The translations under genes were made by a program, and so were the position numbers. Shown in pieces: positions 26,695-34,842 of a stretch of 64,000 nucleotides of DNA. Source of the DNA: Paenibacillus rigui (GTDB lineage: Bacteria > Bacillota > Bacilli > Paenibacillales > NBRC-103111); assembly GCF_002234615.1 (NCBI RefSeq), contig NZ_NMQW01000008.1, positions 303,028-367,027 of the forward strand, read 5' to 3'. The notes under the pieces were generated by a model. The model was given only the letters and a program-made list of their open reading frames with translations. It made no database searches and was not told where the DNA came from. Position 1 is the first letter of the stretch. Every line of letters starts with the position of its first letter.

Positions 26695-28229
26695 TGGGTG
26701 CACGTACATCGGTTGACGGCCTGCGGCTGAAATTCGCGGGCAGTCCGTCGCTGTTGTTCAATGAGCTGTCTCTGGCTATCGAGCCTGGACAAAAGGTACT
26801 GCTGCTTGGACCGAGCGGATGCGGGAAATCAACCCTGCTTCAGGTGCTTTCGGGGCTGATTCCAAGCGCTATCGATGTACCTGTGAGATATGACCGCATT
26901 GAGGTGCCCTCCTCTTGGGGATATGTGTTTCAGGATCCCGATACGCAATTTTGCATGCCTTACGCCGATGAGGAATTGGCCTTTGTGCTTGAAAATCTTG
27001 GTGTGCCCAGAGAACAGATGCTGCCCAAAATTCGTTCCGCAATAGCTGAGGTAGGTCTTTCGCTGCCGGAGCTTCATTACCCGATTGCATCGATGTCCCA
27101 GGGGATGAAGCAGCGCTTGGCCATTGCTTCCGTGCTGGCTTTGGAGCCGGAGGTATTGTTTCTGGATGAGCCTACGGCGCTGCTTGATCCTGAGGGCACC
27201 TGTGAGGTATGGGAAACGATAAAAGCGGTGAGTTCCGATAAAACGATTCTCATTGTGGAGCATAAAATTGACGAAGTGATTGACTTCGTGGATCGGGTCA
27301 TTTTATTTCAGCACGACGGACGCATTCTGGCGGACGGAGCTCCGAGGCAGGTGTTCTCCCAATATAAATCAGAGCTGCAGACGTATGGTATCTGGTATCC
27401 AGGCGTATGGAAGGACTACGTGGAGGGGCCGGTTTACAGCATGCTGCAAGGGGGCCTTGAGCTGCGTGCGGCTCGGCCTGTCAATCCGCCAGGTGAGCAA
27501 ACGGATCTGCTCAAGCTGCGGCAAATGACAGGGTATCAAGGGCGCGAGCCCAAAATATTCGTCGAGTCGGCCAAGGTGAACCCCGGCGACTGGATTGCCG
27601 TTGTAGGCGAGAATGGAGCGGGAAAAAGCACGCTGCTGCAGAGCATGATGCAGCTTATACCGACGTCGGGAGGAAGCTACGAGCTGCAGGGACGAAACGT
27701 GCGCAGCTTCAAGGATGTAATCGCAGCGGCGGCTTACGTTTTCCAGAACCCGGAAATGCAATTTGTCACCAACTCGGTCTTTGATGAATTGGCATTCGGC
27801 TTCCGCAAGGACCGGCTTTCCGAAGCGGAGACAAAGCGGCATGTCGGGGAGCTGTTAAGGGATTTCGCTCTTGAAGAGCAGCGGGATCAGCATCCTTACC
27901 AGCTGTCCCTCGGCCAAAAGCGGCGGCTTAGTGTGGCTACGGCCATGACAAGAAACCAACAGCTGATCCTGCTCGATGAACCGACATTCGGCCAGGATGC
28001 GGCGAATACGTTTGCTATTCTGGAGCGGCTGGAACAATGGCGCCGCAAAGGCACTGCGATCATTATGGTGACGCATGACCTCGAAATCGTTCGTTATTTT
28101 GCAACAAGGGTGTGGGTTGTTGAGGGGGGGCGGCTCCTTGCCGATACGCGACCCGAAGCTTACTTGAGAGCTTCCGAAGCAGACTCGGTGATTTCGTCCT
28201 CCATGGAGAGGGCTCCTATGGTTCATTGA
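26694..28229 (+). CDS. ykoD: ECF transporter ATPase with two fused ABC domains, YkoD type
   Basis: 511 residues. Tandem ABC domains: the first with Walker A GPSGCGKST at about residue 39, signature MSQGMKQRLAIA and Walker B VLFLDEPT; the second with Walker A GENGAGKST at about 305, signature LSLGQKRRLSVA and Walker B LILLDEPT. Both sites are complete, so each half can hydrolyse ATP. It energises uptake together with YkoE and YkoC. It is translationally coupled to ykoE through the TAATG overlap. Confidence 0.94.
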   Translation: MGARTSVDGLRLKFAGSPSLLFNELSLAIEPGQKVLLLGPSGCGKSTLLQVLSGLIPSAIDVPVRYDRIEVPSSWGYVFQDPDTQFCMPYADEELAFVLENLGVPREQMLPKIRSAIAEVGLSLPELHYPIASMSQGMKQRLAIASVLALEPEVLFLDEPTALLDPEGTCEVWETIKAVSSDKTILIVEHKIDEVIDFVDRVILFQHDGRILADGAPRQVFSQYKSELQTYGIWYPGVWKDYVEGPVYSMLQGGLELRAARPVNPPGEQTDLLKLRQMTGYQGREPKIFVESAKVNPGDWIAVVGENGAGKSTLLQSMMQLIPTSGGSYELQGRNVRSFKDVIAAAAYVFQNPEMQFVTNSVFDELAFGFRKDRLSEAETKRHVGELLRDFALEEQRDQHPYQLSLGQKRRLSVATAMTRNQQLILLDEPTFGQDAANTFAILERLEQWRRKGTAIIMVTHDLEIVRYFATRVWVVEGGRLLADTRPEAYLRASEADSVISSSMERAPMVH

Positions 28230-28262
28230 TCAGATGAGGGGTATAAAGGAAGTGTTAAAGCC

Positions 28263-29069
28263 GTGCATTCGATTTGGAATTACAAGGAAACCTGGCTGCA
28301 TCGAGTTAATCCCAGCCTGAAGCTGATCTGCTCCATTGTGCTGTTCTTTGTTGTGCTGCTGACGGACAACATCAATGTGCTGATTAATTTGACCGCGGCT
28401 CAGTTGGCGCTGCTGCTGTGCTTTTCAGGTCAACCGATACGAAGACTCGCCCTGATGTTTCTCCCGTTCGGGCTATTGTTCGTCTCCTCCTCCATGTCGA
28501 TGATGATGTTCGGCAAAGGGGACACGGTATGGATTCAGTGGGGGCTTGTCCGTATCAGTGAAGAGAGCTTTTTCCGGGGGCTGCACATCGGGCTCAAAAC
28601 CGTCAATATGGCACTTATGGGGCTGATGTTCGCCCTTACGACTCAGCCTGTCGCTTTATTCTACTCGCTCATGCAGCAGTGCAAGCTGCCGCCGAAATAC
28701 GCCTACAGCTTCATGGCCGCTCTACGGCTGATGCCGATTATGGCGGGAGAATTCCGCACGCTCGGCATGGCGTTGAAGGTGCGGGGCGTGGAGCGGAAGG
28801 TCGGGCTCCGCGGTTTTTACGAAACGCTGCGGCTGTACTCCGTGCCGCTGCTGGCCCAGAGCATCCGCCGCGCACAGCGGATTGCCGTGGCCATGGAAGC
28901 AAAGCGGTTCTCCATGGCGCGCGCTCGGACTTATTATTACCGCATCGGCTTCTCAGCGGGAGATGCGTTTCTTCTACTATATTTGACCGGTATGCTGGCT
29001 GCTGCTTTGTATGCAGGACTGCATTTTCCTTATTTTCATATCGGGGATGTGCGGTATAAAGTAAATTAA
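28263..29069 (+). CDS. ykoC: ECF transporter transmembrane (T) component, YkoC type
   Basis: 268 residues, GTG start. Hydrophobic helices fill residues 20-125 and 235-260. The cytoplasmic coupling helices hold the two Ala-Arg-Gly-type motifs in divergent form (MALKVRGVER and AMEAKRFSMARAR), which dock onto the ATPase. AAGGAAGTG lies upstream. It lies 33 bp after ykoD and completes the importer. Confidence 0.93.
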   Translation: MHSIWNYKETWLHRVNPSLKLICSIVLFFVVLLTDNINVLINLTAAQLALLLCFSGQPIRRLALMFLPFGLLFVSSSMSMMMFGKGDTVWIQWGLVRISEESFFRGLHIGLKTVNMALMGLMFALTTQPVALFYSLMQQCKLPPKYAYSFMAALRLMPIMAGEFRTLGMALKVRGVERKVGLRGFYETLRLYSVPLLAQSIRRAQRIAVAMEAKRFSMARARTYYYRIGFSAGDAFLLLYLTGMLAAALYAGLHFPYFHIGDVRYKVN

Positions 29070-29091
29070 ACACAAGGAGTGAGACTTACTC

Positions 29092-29766
29092 ATGACGTTG
29101 AAGTTTTCTCAAGAGCTGCGGCAAGCAGTAGATCAAAGCTGGAATGCCAGCTTCGAGCATCCGTTTGTTCAAGGCATCGCCAAGGGGACGCTGCCTTTAT
29201 CGAGCTTCCGCCATTATGTATTAAATGATGCATATTATTTGTCGCAATTTGCCAGGGTACAATCCCTCGGCGCTGCCAAAGCGGACAGTCTGGCTGTATC
29301 CAACCGGATGAGTGTGCACGCTCAAGGCACCTATAACGCCGAGCTGTCCCTGCATCAAACGTTTATGCAGCAGCTGGGCATTACCGAGGAGGAGCGACGC
29401 GCATTCCAGCCGTCCCCTACGGCCTATGCCTATACGTCCCATATGTTCCGTGCGGCCTATAACGGGCATTTGGGGGATATCATCGCAGCGATTTTGCCGT
29501 GCTATTGGTTGTATTACGAGATCGGCGAGAGGCTGCAGGGCTCGACACCGAAGGAGCCGATATACCGGGAATGGATCGCCGCTTACGGCGGGGAATGGTT
29601 CGGGGAGATGGTCAGAGAGCAGATCGACCGGCTGGATGAGCTGGCGGAAGGGCTGTCGGAAGCCGATCGAGCGCGGATGAAGCAGCATTTTATCATCAGC
29701 AGTCATTATGAATATATGTTCTGGGAAATGGCCTACACGCATGAAGTTTGGCCTTCGTACAAGTAA
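29092..29766 (+). CDS. tenA: Thiaminase II / aminopyrimidine aminohydrolase
   Basis: 224 residues, all-helical TenA fold. It hydrolyses aminomethyl-pyrimidine from degraded thiamine to hydroxymethylpyrimidine for re-synthesis. Catalytic Cys is in AAILPCYWLYYEIGERL; the acidic pocket residues near HYVLNDAYYLSQFAR and the C-terminal SSHYEYMFWEMAY fit the family. AAGGAGTGAG precedes the ATG. It is the last gene of the riboswitch operon, so imported precursors can be processed directly; a terminator follows. Confidence 0.95.
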   Translation: MTLKFSQELRQAVDQSWNASFEHPFVQGIAKGTLPLSSFRHYVLNDAYYLSQFARVQSLGAAKADSLAVSNRMSVHAQGTYNAELSLHQTFMQQLGITEEERRAFQPSPTAYAYTSHMFRAAYNGHLGDIIAAILPCYWLYYEIGERLQGSTPKEPIYREWIAAYGGEWFGEMVREQIDRLDELAEGLSEADRARMKQHFIISSHYEYMFWEMAYTHEVWPSYK

Positions 29767-29772
29767 TAGCAC

Positions 29773-29808
29773 AACCGCTTGCTGCCTTTGGGCGACAGGC
29801 GGTTTTTT
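29773..29808 (+). terminator. Terminator after tenA
   Basis: AACCGC...GCGGTT stem with inner CTGCC/GGGCGA pairing followed by seven T. Confidence 0.75.
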
Positions 29809-29942
29809 TGCTGAACAGGGCACGACAAAGCCGTCTATACCTGGGTGTGAAGCTGTACTAATTTGGGTACCGGCCTAATACACTATGTTGAAAACGCTCC
29901 CGGACGGTGGCGTAAATCTAACATGTATTGGAGGTAACCCCC

Positions 29943-30248
29943 ATGAAGGCCAAAGCGTTGTCTTATAGTGAAATCGCGCAATCCGAGCGATTCCAATCGC
30001 TGCTGCGCAGGAAAAAGCAATTTTTACTCCCCATGTCCATATTTTTCTTCGCTTATTATTTCCTCCTCCCCTTGCTAACCTCTTACTCCACCGTGTTGAA
30101 TAAGCCGGCATTCGGGCCGATTTCGTGGGCCTGGGTGTTTGCGTTCTCGCAATTCATCATGACATGGGTTCTGTGTATCATCTATTCCCGCAAATCGAAT
30201 GCGTACGACAAAATGATTGAACAGATTCGTCATCAATTCGAACAATAA
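29943..30248 (+). CDS. DUF485 small membrane protein (YjcH type)
   Basis: 101 residues from ATG 29943, set by GGAGGT 7 bp upstream. It has two membrane helices (FLLPMSIFFFAYYFLLPLLT and WAWVFAFSQFIMTWVLCIIY) separated by a short loop. DUF485 genes nearly always precede ActP-type acetate symporters and probably help their assembly or activity; that pairing is kept here, 21 bp apart. Confidence 0.9.
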   Translation: MKAKALSYSEIAQSERFQSLLRRKKQFLLPMSIFFFAYYFLLPLLTSYSTVLNKPAFGPISWAWVFAFSQFIMTWVLCIIYSRKSNAYDKMIEQIRHQFEQ

Positions 30249-30269
30249 CCATTCGGGGAGGCGGAGCCT

Positions 30270-31799
30270 TTGAATACGACGGCCTTTATTTTGTTTCTCG
30301 CCATTGTTGCGATGACTCTGGTCATTACCTACTACGCTGCCAAAAAAACGAATAGCACCAACGAGTTTTACACGGCCGGAGGCGGGCTGACCGGATGGCA
30401 AAACGGGCTTGCTATAGCAGGCGACTATATGTCGGCGGCCTCTTTTCTCGGGATTGCAGGAACGATTGCGTTATCCGGCTTTGACGGCTTCTTTTACAGT
30501 ATCGGCTTTCTGGTCGCCTATCTTGTCGTGCTGTATCTTGTGGCCGAGCCGCTGCGGAATCTTGGCAAATATACCGTAGCTGACATGATCGCCGCACGCT
30601 TCGACGATAAGAAGGTAAGGGGGATGGCGGCGCTGAACACGGTGACCATCTCGATCTTTTATATGATCGCTCAGCTCGTGGGGGCGGGTTCGCTGATCAA
30701 GCTGCTGCTTGGGCTGGATTATACGACTTCGGTATTGATCGTAGGGGCGCTGATGACGGTGTACGTCGTATTCGGCGGCATGCGGGCTACGTCCTGGGTG
30801 CAAATTGTGAAAGCGGTGCTGTTGATGGGGGGCACATTCATTTTGTCACTCATCGTGCTGGCTAAATTCCATTTCAGTGTGACCGAAATGTTCACGCAGA
30901 TGCAAACGGCGACCCCGCTCAAGGACAGCTTCCTGAATCCGGGCAACAAGTATAAAGTTCCGCTCGATACGCTATCGCTGAATTTGGCTTTGGTGCTGGG
31001 GACCGCCGGCCTGCCGCATATTTTGATCCGCTTCTTTACTGTGAAGGATGCGCCGACGGCAAGAAGCTCGGTTGTGCATGCGACCTGGCTGATCGGTATT
31101 TTCTATGTAATGACCATTTTCCTCGGTTTCGGGGCGGCGGCGTTCGTAGGCTACGACAGCATCGTTGCGGCGGATAAAGGGGGGAATATGGCTGCACCGC
31201 TGCTGGCCAAAGCACTCGGCGGCGATTTCTTCTTTGCCTTCATCTCGGCTGTTGCGTTCGCGACCATTCTGGCCGTTGTGACCGGGCTCGTGCTTTCAGC
31301 GGCATCCGCATTTGCACATGATTTTTATACTCATATCGTTCGCCGCGGCCAAGCGCGGGAGCAGGAGCAGATGAAAGTCGCTCGCTGGGCATCCGTCGGC
31401 GTAGCCGTCATTTCCATTCTGCTGTCGCTGTTCGCACAAAAGCTGAATGTGGCCTTTCTCGTTTCCGTTGCCTTTGCCATTGCGGCTAGTGCTAATCTGC
31501 CGGTCATTTTATTTACGATTTTCTGGAAGAGGTTCAACACGACAGGTGCGGTGGCCGGGATGCTAACTGGGTTGATCAGCGCGCTTATTCTTGTGGCAAT
31601 CAGCCCCAGTGTGTGGAATCCGGAGGCCGGGAAAGCGATTCTCGTTGGCGTTGCATGGTTCCCCTACGTGAATCCGGGTATTATTTCTATCCCTCTCGGC
31701 TTTATTGGGGCGATCGTCGGCACCTGGCTCTCCCGTCCTTCGGATGCAGCAAAGTTTGATGAAATCGTCGTGAAGGCTCACACGGGGATAAACCGCTAA
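30270..31799 (+). CDS. actP: Sodium:solute symporter, cation/acetate symporter (ActP) type
   Basis: 509 residues, about 13 membrane helices, SSS family. GDYMSAASFLGIAG and GTAGLPHILIRFFTVKD are hallmark segments of the ActP/MctC acetate-pyruvate-propionate subgroup. The start is TTG 30270, supported by GGGGAGG 8 bp upstream with no better codon nearby. It is co-transcribed with the DUF485 gene. Expected role: uptake of acetate or other short carboxylates. No acs gene is adjacent. Confidence 0.9.
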   Translation: MNTTAFILFLAIVAMTLVITYYAAKKTNSTNEFYTAGGGLTGWQNGLAIAGDYMSAASFLGIAGTIALSGFDGFFYSIGFLVAYLVVLYLVAEPLRNLGKYTVADMIAARFDDKKVRGMAALNTVTISIFYMIAQLVGAGSLIKLLLGLDYTTSVLIVGALMTVYVVFGGMRATSWVQIVKAVLLMGGTFILSLIVLAKFHFSVTEMFTQMQTATPLKDSFLNPGNKYKVPLDTLSLNLALVLGTAGLPHILIRFFTVKDAPTARSSVVHATWLIGIFYVMTIFLGFGAAAFVGYDSIVAADKGGNMAAPLLAKALGGDFFFAFISAVAFATILAVVTGLVLSAASAFAHDFYTHIVRRGQAREQEQMKVARWASVGVAVISILLSLFAQKLNVAFLVSVAFAIAASANLPVILFTIFWKRFNTTGAVAGMLTGLISALILVAISPSVWNPEAGKAILVGVAWFPYVNPGIISIPLGFIGAIVGTWLSRPSDAAKFDEIVVKAHTGINR

Positions 31800-31846
31800 C
31801 CGGAGGGGAGTTCGTATGGCAGGTTGAGGGGCAGACGCCAGGAAAG

Positions 31847-31888
31847 GACGCTTCCGGCTTCACTTTAAGTGGTGCTGGAGGCGTCTTT
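31847..31888 (+). terminator. Terminator after actP
   Basis: GACGCTTCC/GGAGGCGTC outer stem with an inner CACTT-TA-AAGTG hairpin, followed by TTTCCTT. The T run is short. Confidence 0.6.
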
Positions 31889-31977
31889 CCTTAGCTTTAG
31901 GAGGGGGCAGTTCATTCGTTTTCCATTATATGGTATGATGAATGGTAGATGTCTGTAAGGAAGGTGGACGGAAAACA

Positions 31978-32409
31978 ATGCATTCCCACGCATGCTTGGG
32001 CTGTCGATTGGCGCTTGGAATCGACCCGGCCCATATCGTATTGGAGAACGATTGGGTCACTTGTTTGCTTGATATCGACCCTTTATCGGAAGGGCATACG
32101 CTCATTTTACCGAAAAATCATGCGGTTGAATTGGACGAGCTGGAGCCGTCAACCGCACGAGCGGTGATGGATGCATCGATGCTGCTTTCTAGGGCGCTCA
32201 AAGCATTGTATCGTCCCGACGGGATTACGGTGATCCAGAACGGCGGGCGGTTTAACGACCTGCGCCATTACCATATGCACGTCTTTCCGCGTTATGTCGG
32301 GGACGGCTTTATGTGGACGGAGCCAAAGACCTCGGGGCTTGCCAAGAAACGGCTTGATCTGACGAAAGAGCAGCTGGTTCGAAGCCTCCGGCTGCTGCAG
32401 AATCGCTAA
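31978..32409 (+). CDS. HIT-family nucleotide-binding hydrolase
   Basis: 143 residues from ATG 31978 (GGAAGGTGG upstream). The histidine triad is HYHMHVFPR near residue 98, preceded by the conserved DIDPLSEGHTLILPKNH segment. HIT proteins cleave phosphoramidate or phosphodiester bonds in nucleotide conjugates; CxxC (CLGC) at the N-terminus may bind zinc as in Fhit/Hit relatives. A weak promoter, TTCATT-17-TATGAT, lies at about 31910-31938. The stop overlaps the convergent cupin gene by 4 bp. Confidence 0.9.
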   Translation: MHSHACLGCRLALGIDPAHIVLENDWVTCLLDIDPLSEGHTLILPKNHAVELDELEPSTARAVMDASMLLSRALKALYRPDGITVIQNGGRFNDLRHYHMHVFPRYVGDGFMWTEPKTSGLAKKRLDLTKEQLVRSLRLLQNR

Positions 32410-32747
32410 CTCGCAGTCACACGGTCACCGCGGGTTTGCGGATGAGATATCACGAGAAATTCCACATCGCTATCCGATGTGTTTTTCATTTGATGCGGCA
32501 CGCCGGGTGCTACCTCGAGGCCTTCCTGGGCATGGAGCTGGAAGGTCTCGCCCTGCATCTCCAGCTCCGCGGTTCCGGACAGCACGAAGAAAAATTGCCG
32601 TGAATGGACATGATAATGCCTGATTTCACTTGTACCGGAAGGCATCCGTTCGTGGATGACACTTAATTCCGGCTGCTTCACCAAATGCCAGCCGTCACAT
32701 TGGCTTCCCCATACATAATGTTCCCCGTTCTGTTTGCTTATTTTCAT
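32406..32747 (-). CDS. Cupin-domain protein
   Basis: 113 residues from ATG 32747; an in-frame GTG at 32771 is possible, but the only ribosome-like AAAAGGAG lies inside that extension. Single-cupin fold: motif 1 IRHYHVHSRQFFFVLSGTAEL (metal ligands His, His, Gln/Glu) and motif 2 PGVPHQMKNTSDSDVEFLVI. Small cupins of this kind bind a metal and have varied or unknown substrates. It follows the EcsC-like gene closely on the same strand, so the two are probably one transcript. Confidence 0.8.
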   Translation of the reverse strand: MKISKQNGEHYVWGSQCDGWHLVKQPELSVIHERMPSGTSEIRHYHVHSRQFFFVLSGTAELEMQGETFQLHAQEGLEVAPGVPHQMKNTSDSDVEFLVISHPQTRGDRVTAS

Positions 32748-32781
32748 ATCGGTCCTGTATCTCCTTTTCACAATCTGTGTT

Positions 32782-33546
32782 CTAAGTTATCGATTCCGTC
32801 CCGGATTGCTCCAGCCAACGCATCCTGTAACAGTTCATTCCGATTCTCCCCAGCTCCTCAAGCAGGCCGTAATTCGCCCACGCGCCTACGACAGCGCCGA
32901 TGCCCGGGACCAGCTGCAGCATTTTCCGGAAATCGATCGTATCCCGATATTCCTGCTGCAGCTGCAGCCAATCGATATGCTGTGCGTACGACTCCGCGGG
33001 TGGCAAGGTACGGGAGGTAACCGGCCAGCTGCGCAGCGTTTCAAGCAAGGCCGGTCTTTTACGTTGACTGGAGAAAGCCAGCTGGAACACATGAAGGATG
33101 TACAATCTTTCCCTGTAATCCTGTGTGGAATGACCGTACAGATGCGCCAGCTCGAATAAAAATTTCATCTTGATGCCAATAAGAATCGGGAAGTCCGCCA
33201 ATCCGAGCAAAATTCCGCCAGCCCCCGTCCCGGCTCCTTCGGCCGCGGCCAGCTTTTTGTAAAAGGCAAGCAGCTCCTCTGATTTATGATCCCGCATGGC
33301 AAGCGTCAAGCCGAGCAGGGGAGGATGCTTGGGCATATATTCGATACTGAATAAGGCGGTCTGAACGATGCCCTTGACTGTAGCGGTAATCGTCTGATGT
33401 ACTTTGTCCGGAATGACCTGGTTGATGCGGACCGATACGGCCTTGGACGTCTTCTCCAAAAAGCCCGGCGGCTTAAGGAGTTCTTTTTCCCACAGCCTCA
33501 ACTCCCGGGCAATTTGCTGCTCGTACAAGCTCCCGCTGGAATTCAT
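32782..33546 (-). CDS. EcsC-family protein
   Basis: 254 residues. It begins with the EcsC-type region YEQQIARELRLWEKELLKPPG and contains the glycine-rich hydrophobic core AEGAGTGAGGILLGLADFPILIGIKMKFLFELAHLYG plus a second hydrophobic stretch LQLVPGIGAVVGAWANYGLL. EcsC was named from the B. subtilis ecsABC operon, but this one has no ABC genes beside it, and its biochemical role is unknown. GAGGGGG precedes the ATG. The cupin gene lies just downstream. Confidence 0.88.
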   Translation of the reverse strand: MNSSGSLYEQQIARELRLWEKELLKPPGFLEKTSKAVSVRINQVIPDKVHQTITATVKGIVQTALFSIEYMPKHPPLLGLTLAMRDHKSEELLAFYKKLAAAEGAGTGAGGILLGLADFPILIGIKMKFLFELAHLYGHSTQDYRERLYILHVFQLAFSSQRKRPALLETLRSWPVTSRTLPPAESYAQHIDWLQLQQEYRDTIDFRKMLQLVPGIGAVVGAWANYGLLEELGRIGMNCYRMRWLEQSGTESIT

Positions 33547-33685
33547 GCGTATATCCCCCTCATGGAATGCTATTCACGTTTTTGAGAATATACTCTCATT
33601 ATACATGGCTTTGGCTTCAATTCCATATGGCGACGCGGGTGTGCATTATGTTGTATTTGTGTGTGAGTTCAGCTTCATCAAGGGA

Positions 33686-33714
33686 TTGAAGTTCATGTTG
33701 TATTCTTGTACACT
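33686..33714 (+). promoter_or_regulatory. Promoter of the sugar-sensing operon
   Basis: TTGAAG (33686-33691), 17-bp spacer, TACACT (33709-33714), 88 bp before the lipoprotein gene. The remaining 33547-33801 gap shows only AT-rich leader with an AAAGGAGG ribosome site. Confidence 0.5.
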
Positions 33715-33801
33715 ATTCATCAAACAGTCGCATATGGTTATATTTGGATTATTGTCTTTAAAATTAACAAATAAGGTTATTTTTCTAAAGGAGGCTATAG
33801 A

Positions 33802-34842
33802 ATGATGACACGTCTCCCTGCTCTTCTCTTGCTTCTTATGTTTCTTTTAACAAGTTGTGAGAGCGGTTTCATTGAGGAGAGCACCTCAGGCTCAACCATT
33901 TGGAAGGAGTCGCAAATGACTGCAAATGCTGTTAGCAAATCAAAAGACACGATAATTACGATCGTACCCAAATCGCTGAACAACCCTGTTTTCTTGGAGG
34001 CTAAGGAGGAAGCAGAACGGACGGTTCAGAAGTATGGAGCCAAGTTGGAATGGCTAGGTCCAATGAACACGAAGTCAGAGGAGCAGGAAAAAATTATTGA
34101 GGGCTTAATCCGACGCAAAGTCGATGGGATCATAGTCAGCTGCATCGCCCCGGAACGCTTAAGCCCGTTGATCAACAAGGCTGTGGATGCCGGAATCAAG
34201 GTGGCGACATTCGATTCGGATTGCCCGAACAGTAAGCGCCTTTTTTATGTCGGGACAAATAATTACGATATTGGCCGGGCAAGCGGCTTGCAGATGCTGA
34301 AAATACTAAAGGAAAAGGGCAGACTCCACGAACCCTTGAGAGCGCTTGTAATGACGGGGAGCAGAGACAGTCTGAACTTAAATCAACGGCTTAAAGGCTT
34401 TCAGGATGCCCTTGCGGAGAGTGCGAACATCAATTATCAGGCGGTTCTTGAATGTAACGATGATCTCACTTTGGCGGGCGAGCTATTGGAAACATATATT
34501 CGAACGCACGATGGCATTGATTTGTTTTTTAGTACCGGCGGCTGGCCGTTGATTGCCCCATTGGATGCGCTGCCCAAATACAAGCAGTGGCGGGAGGAAG
34601 GCGGGTTAGCTGTGGCCATAGACACCTTCTATCCGATGATAACGGCTGCTAAAAATGGGATGGCCGACAGCTTGGTCGGGCAAGATTTTACGATGATGGG
34701 GCGCTGGAGTGTGGAACATATGATTGAGGCTATGAAAGGTGAACTGTTAGGACAAACCGAGTTTTATACCGATTTGGAATATGCAGACCGCAGCAACTTC
34801 GATAAGCTTTTGCAAAGGAAAGAACCTTGGGAGATAAAGTGA
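33802..34842 (+). CDS. Sugar-binding sensor lipoprotein (periplasmic-binding-protein fold, XylFII-like)
   Basis: 346 residues. Lipoprotein signal with lipobox LLTSC (Cys19), then a type I periplasmic-binding fold (Peripla_BP_4): IITIVPKSLNNPVFLEAKEEAERT, DGIIVSCIAPERLSPLINKAVDAGIKVATFDSD and VGTNNYDIGRASGLQ. It has its own kinase and response regulator immediately downstream (4-base overlap with the kinase), with the importer further on. So it most likely acts as a ligand sensor that touches the kinase, as XylFII does with LytS in Clostridium, rather than feeding the transporter. AAAGGAGG precedes the ATG. Confidence 0.87.
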   Translation: MMTRLPALLLLLMFLLTSCESGFIEESTSGSTIWKESQMTANAVSKSKDTIITIVPKSLNNPVFLEAKEEAERTVQKYGAKLEWLGPMNTKSEEQEKIIEGLIRRKVDGIIVSCIAPERLSPLINKAVDAGIKVATFDSDCPNSKRLFYVGTNNYDIGRASGLQMLKILKEKGRLHEPLRALVMTGSRDSLNLNQRLKGFQDALAESANINYQAVLECNDDLTLAGELLETYIRTHDGIDLFFSTGGWPLIAPLDALPKYKQWREEGGLAVAIDTFYPMITAAKNGMADSLVGQDFTMMGRWSVEHMIEAMKGELLGQTEFYTDLEYADRSNFDKLLQRKEPWEIK

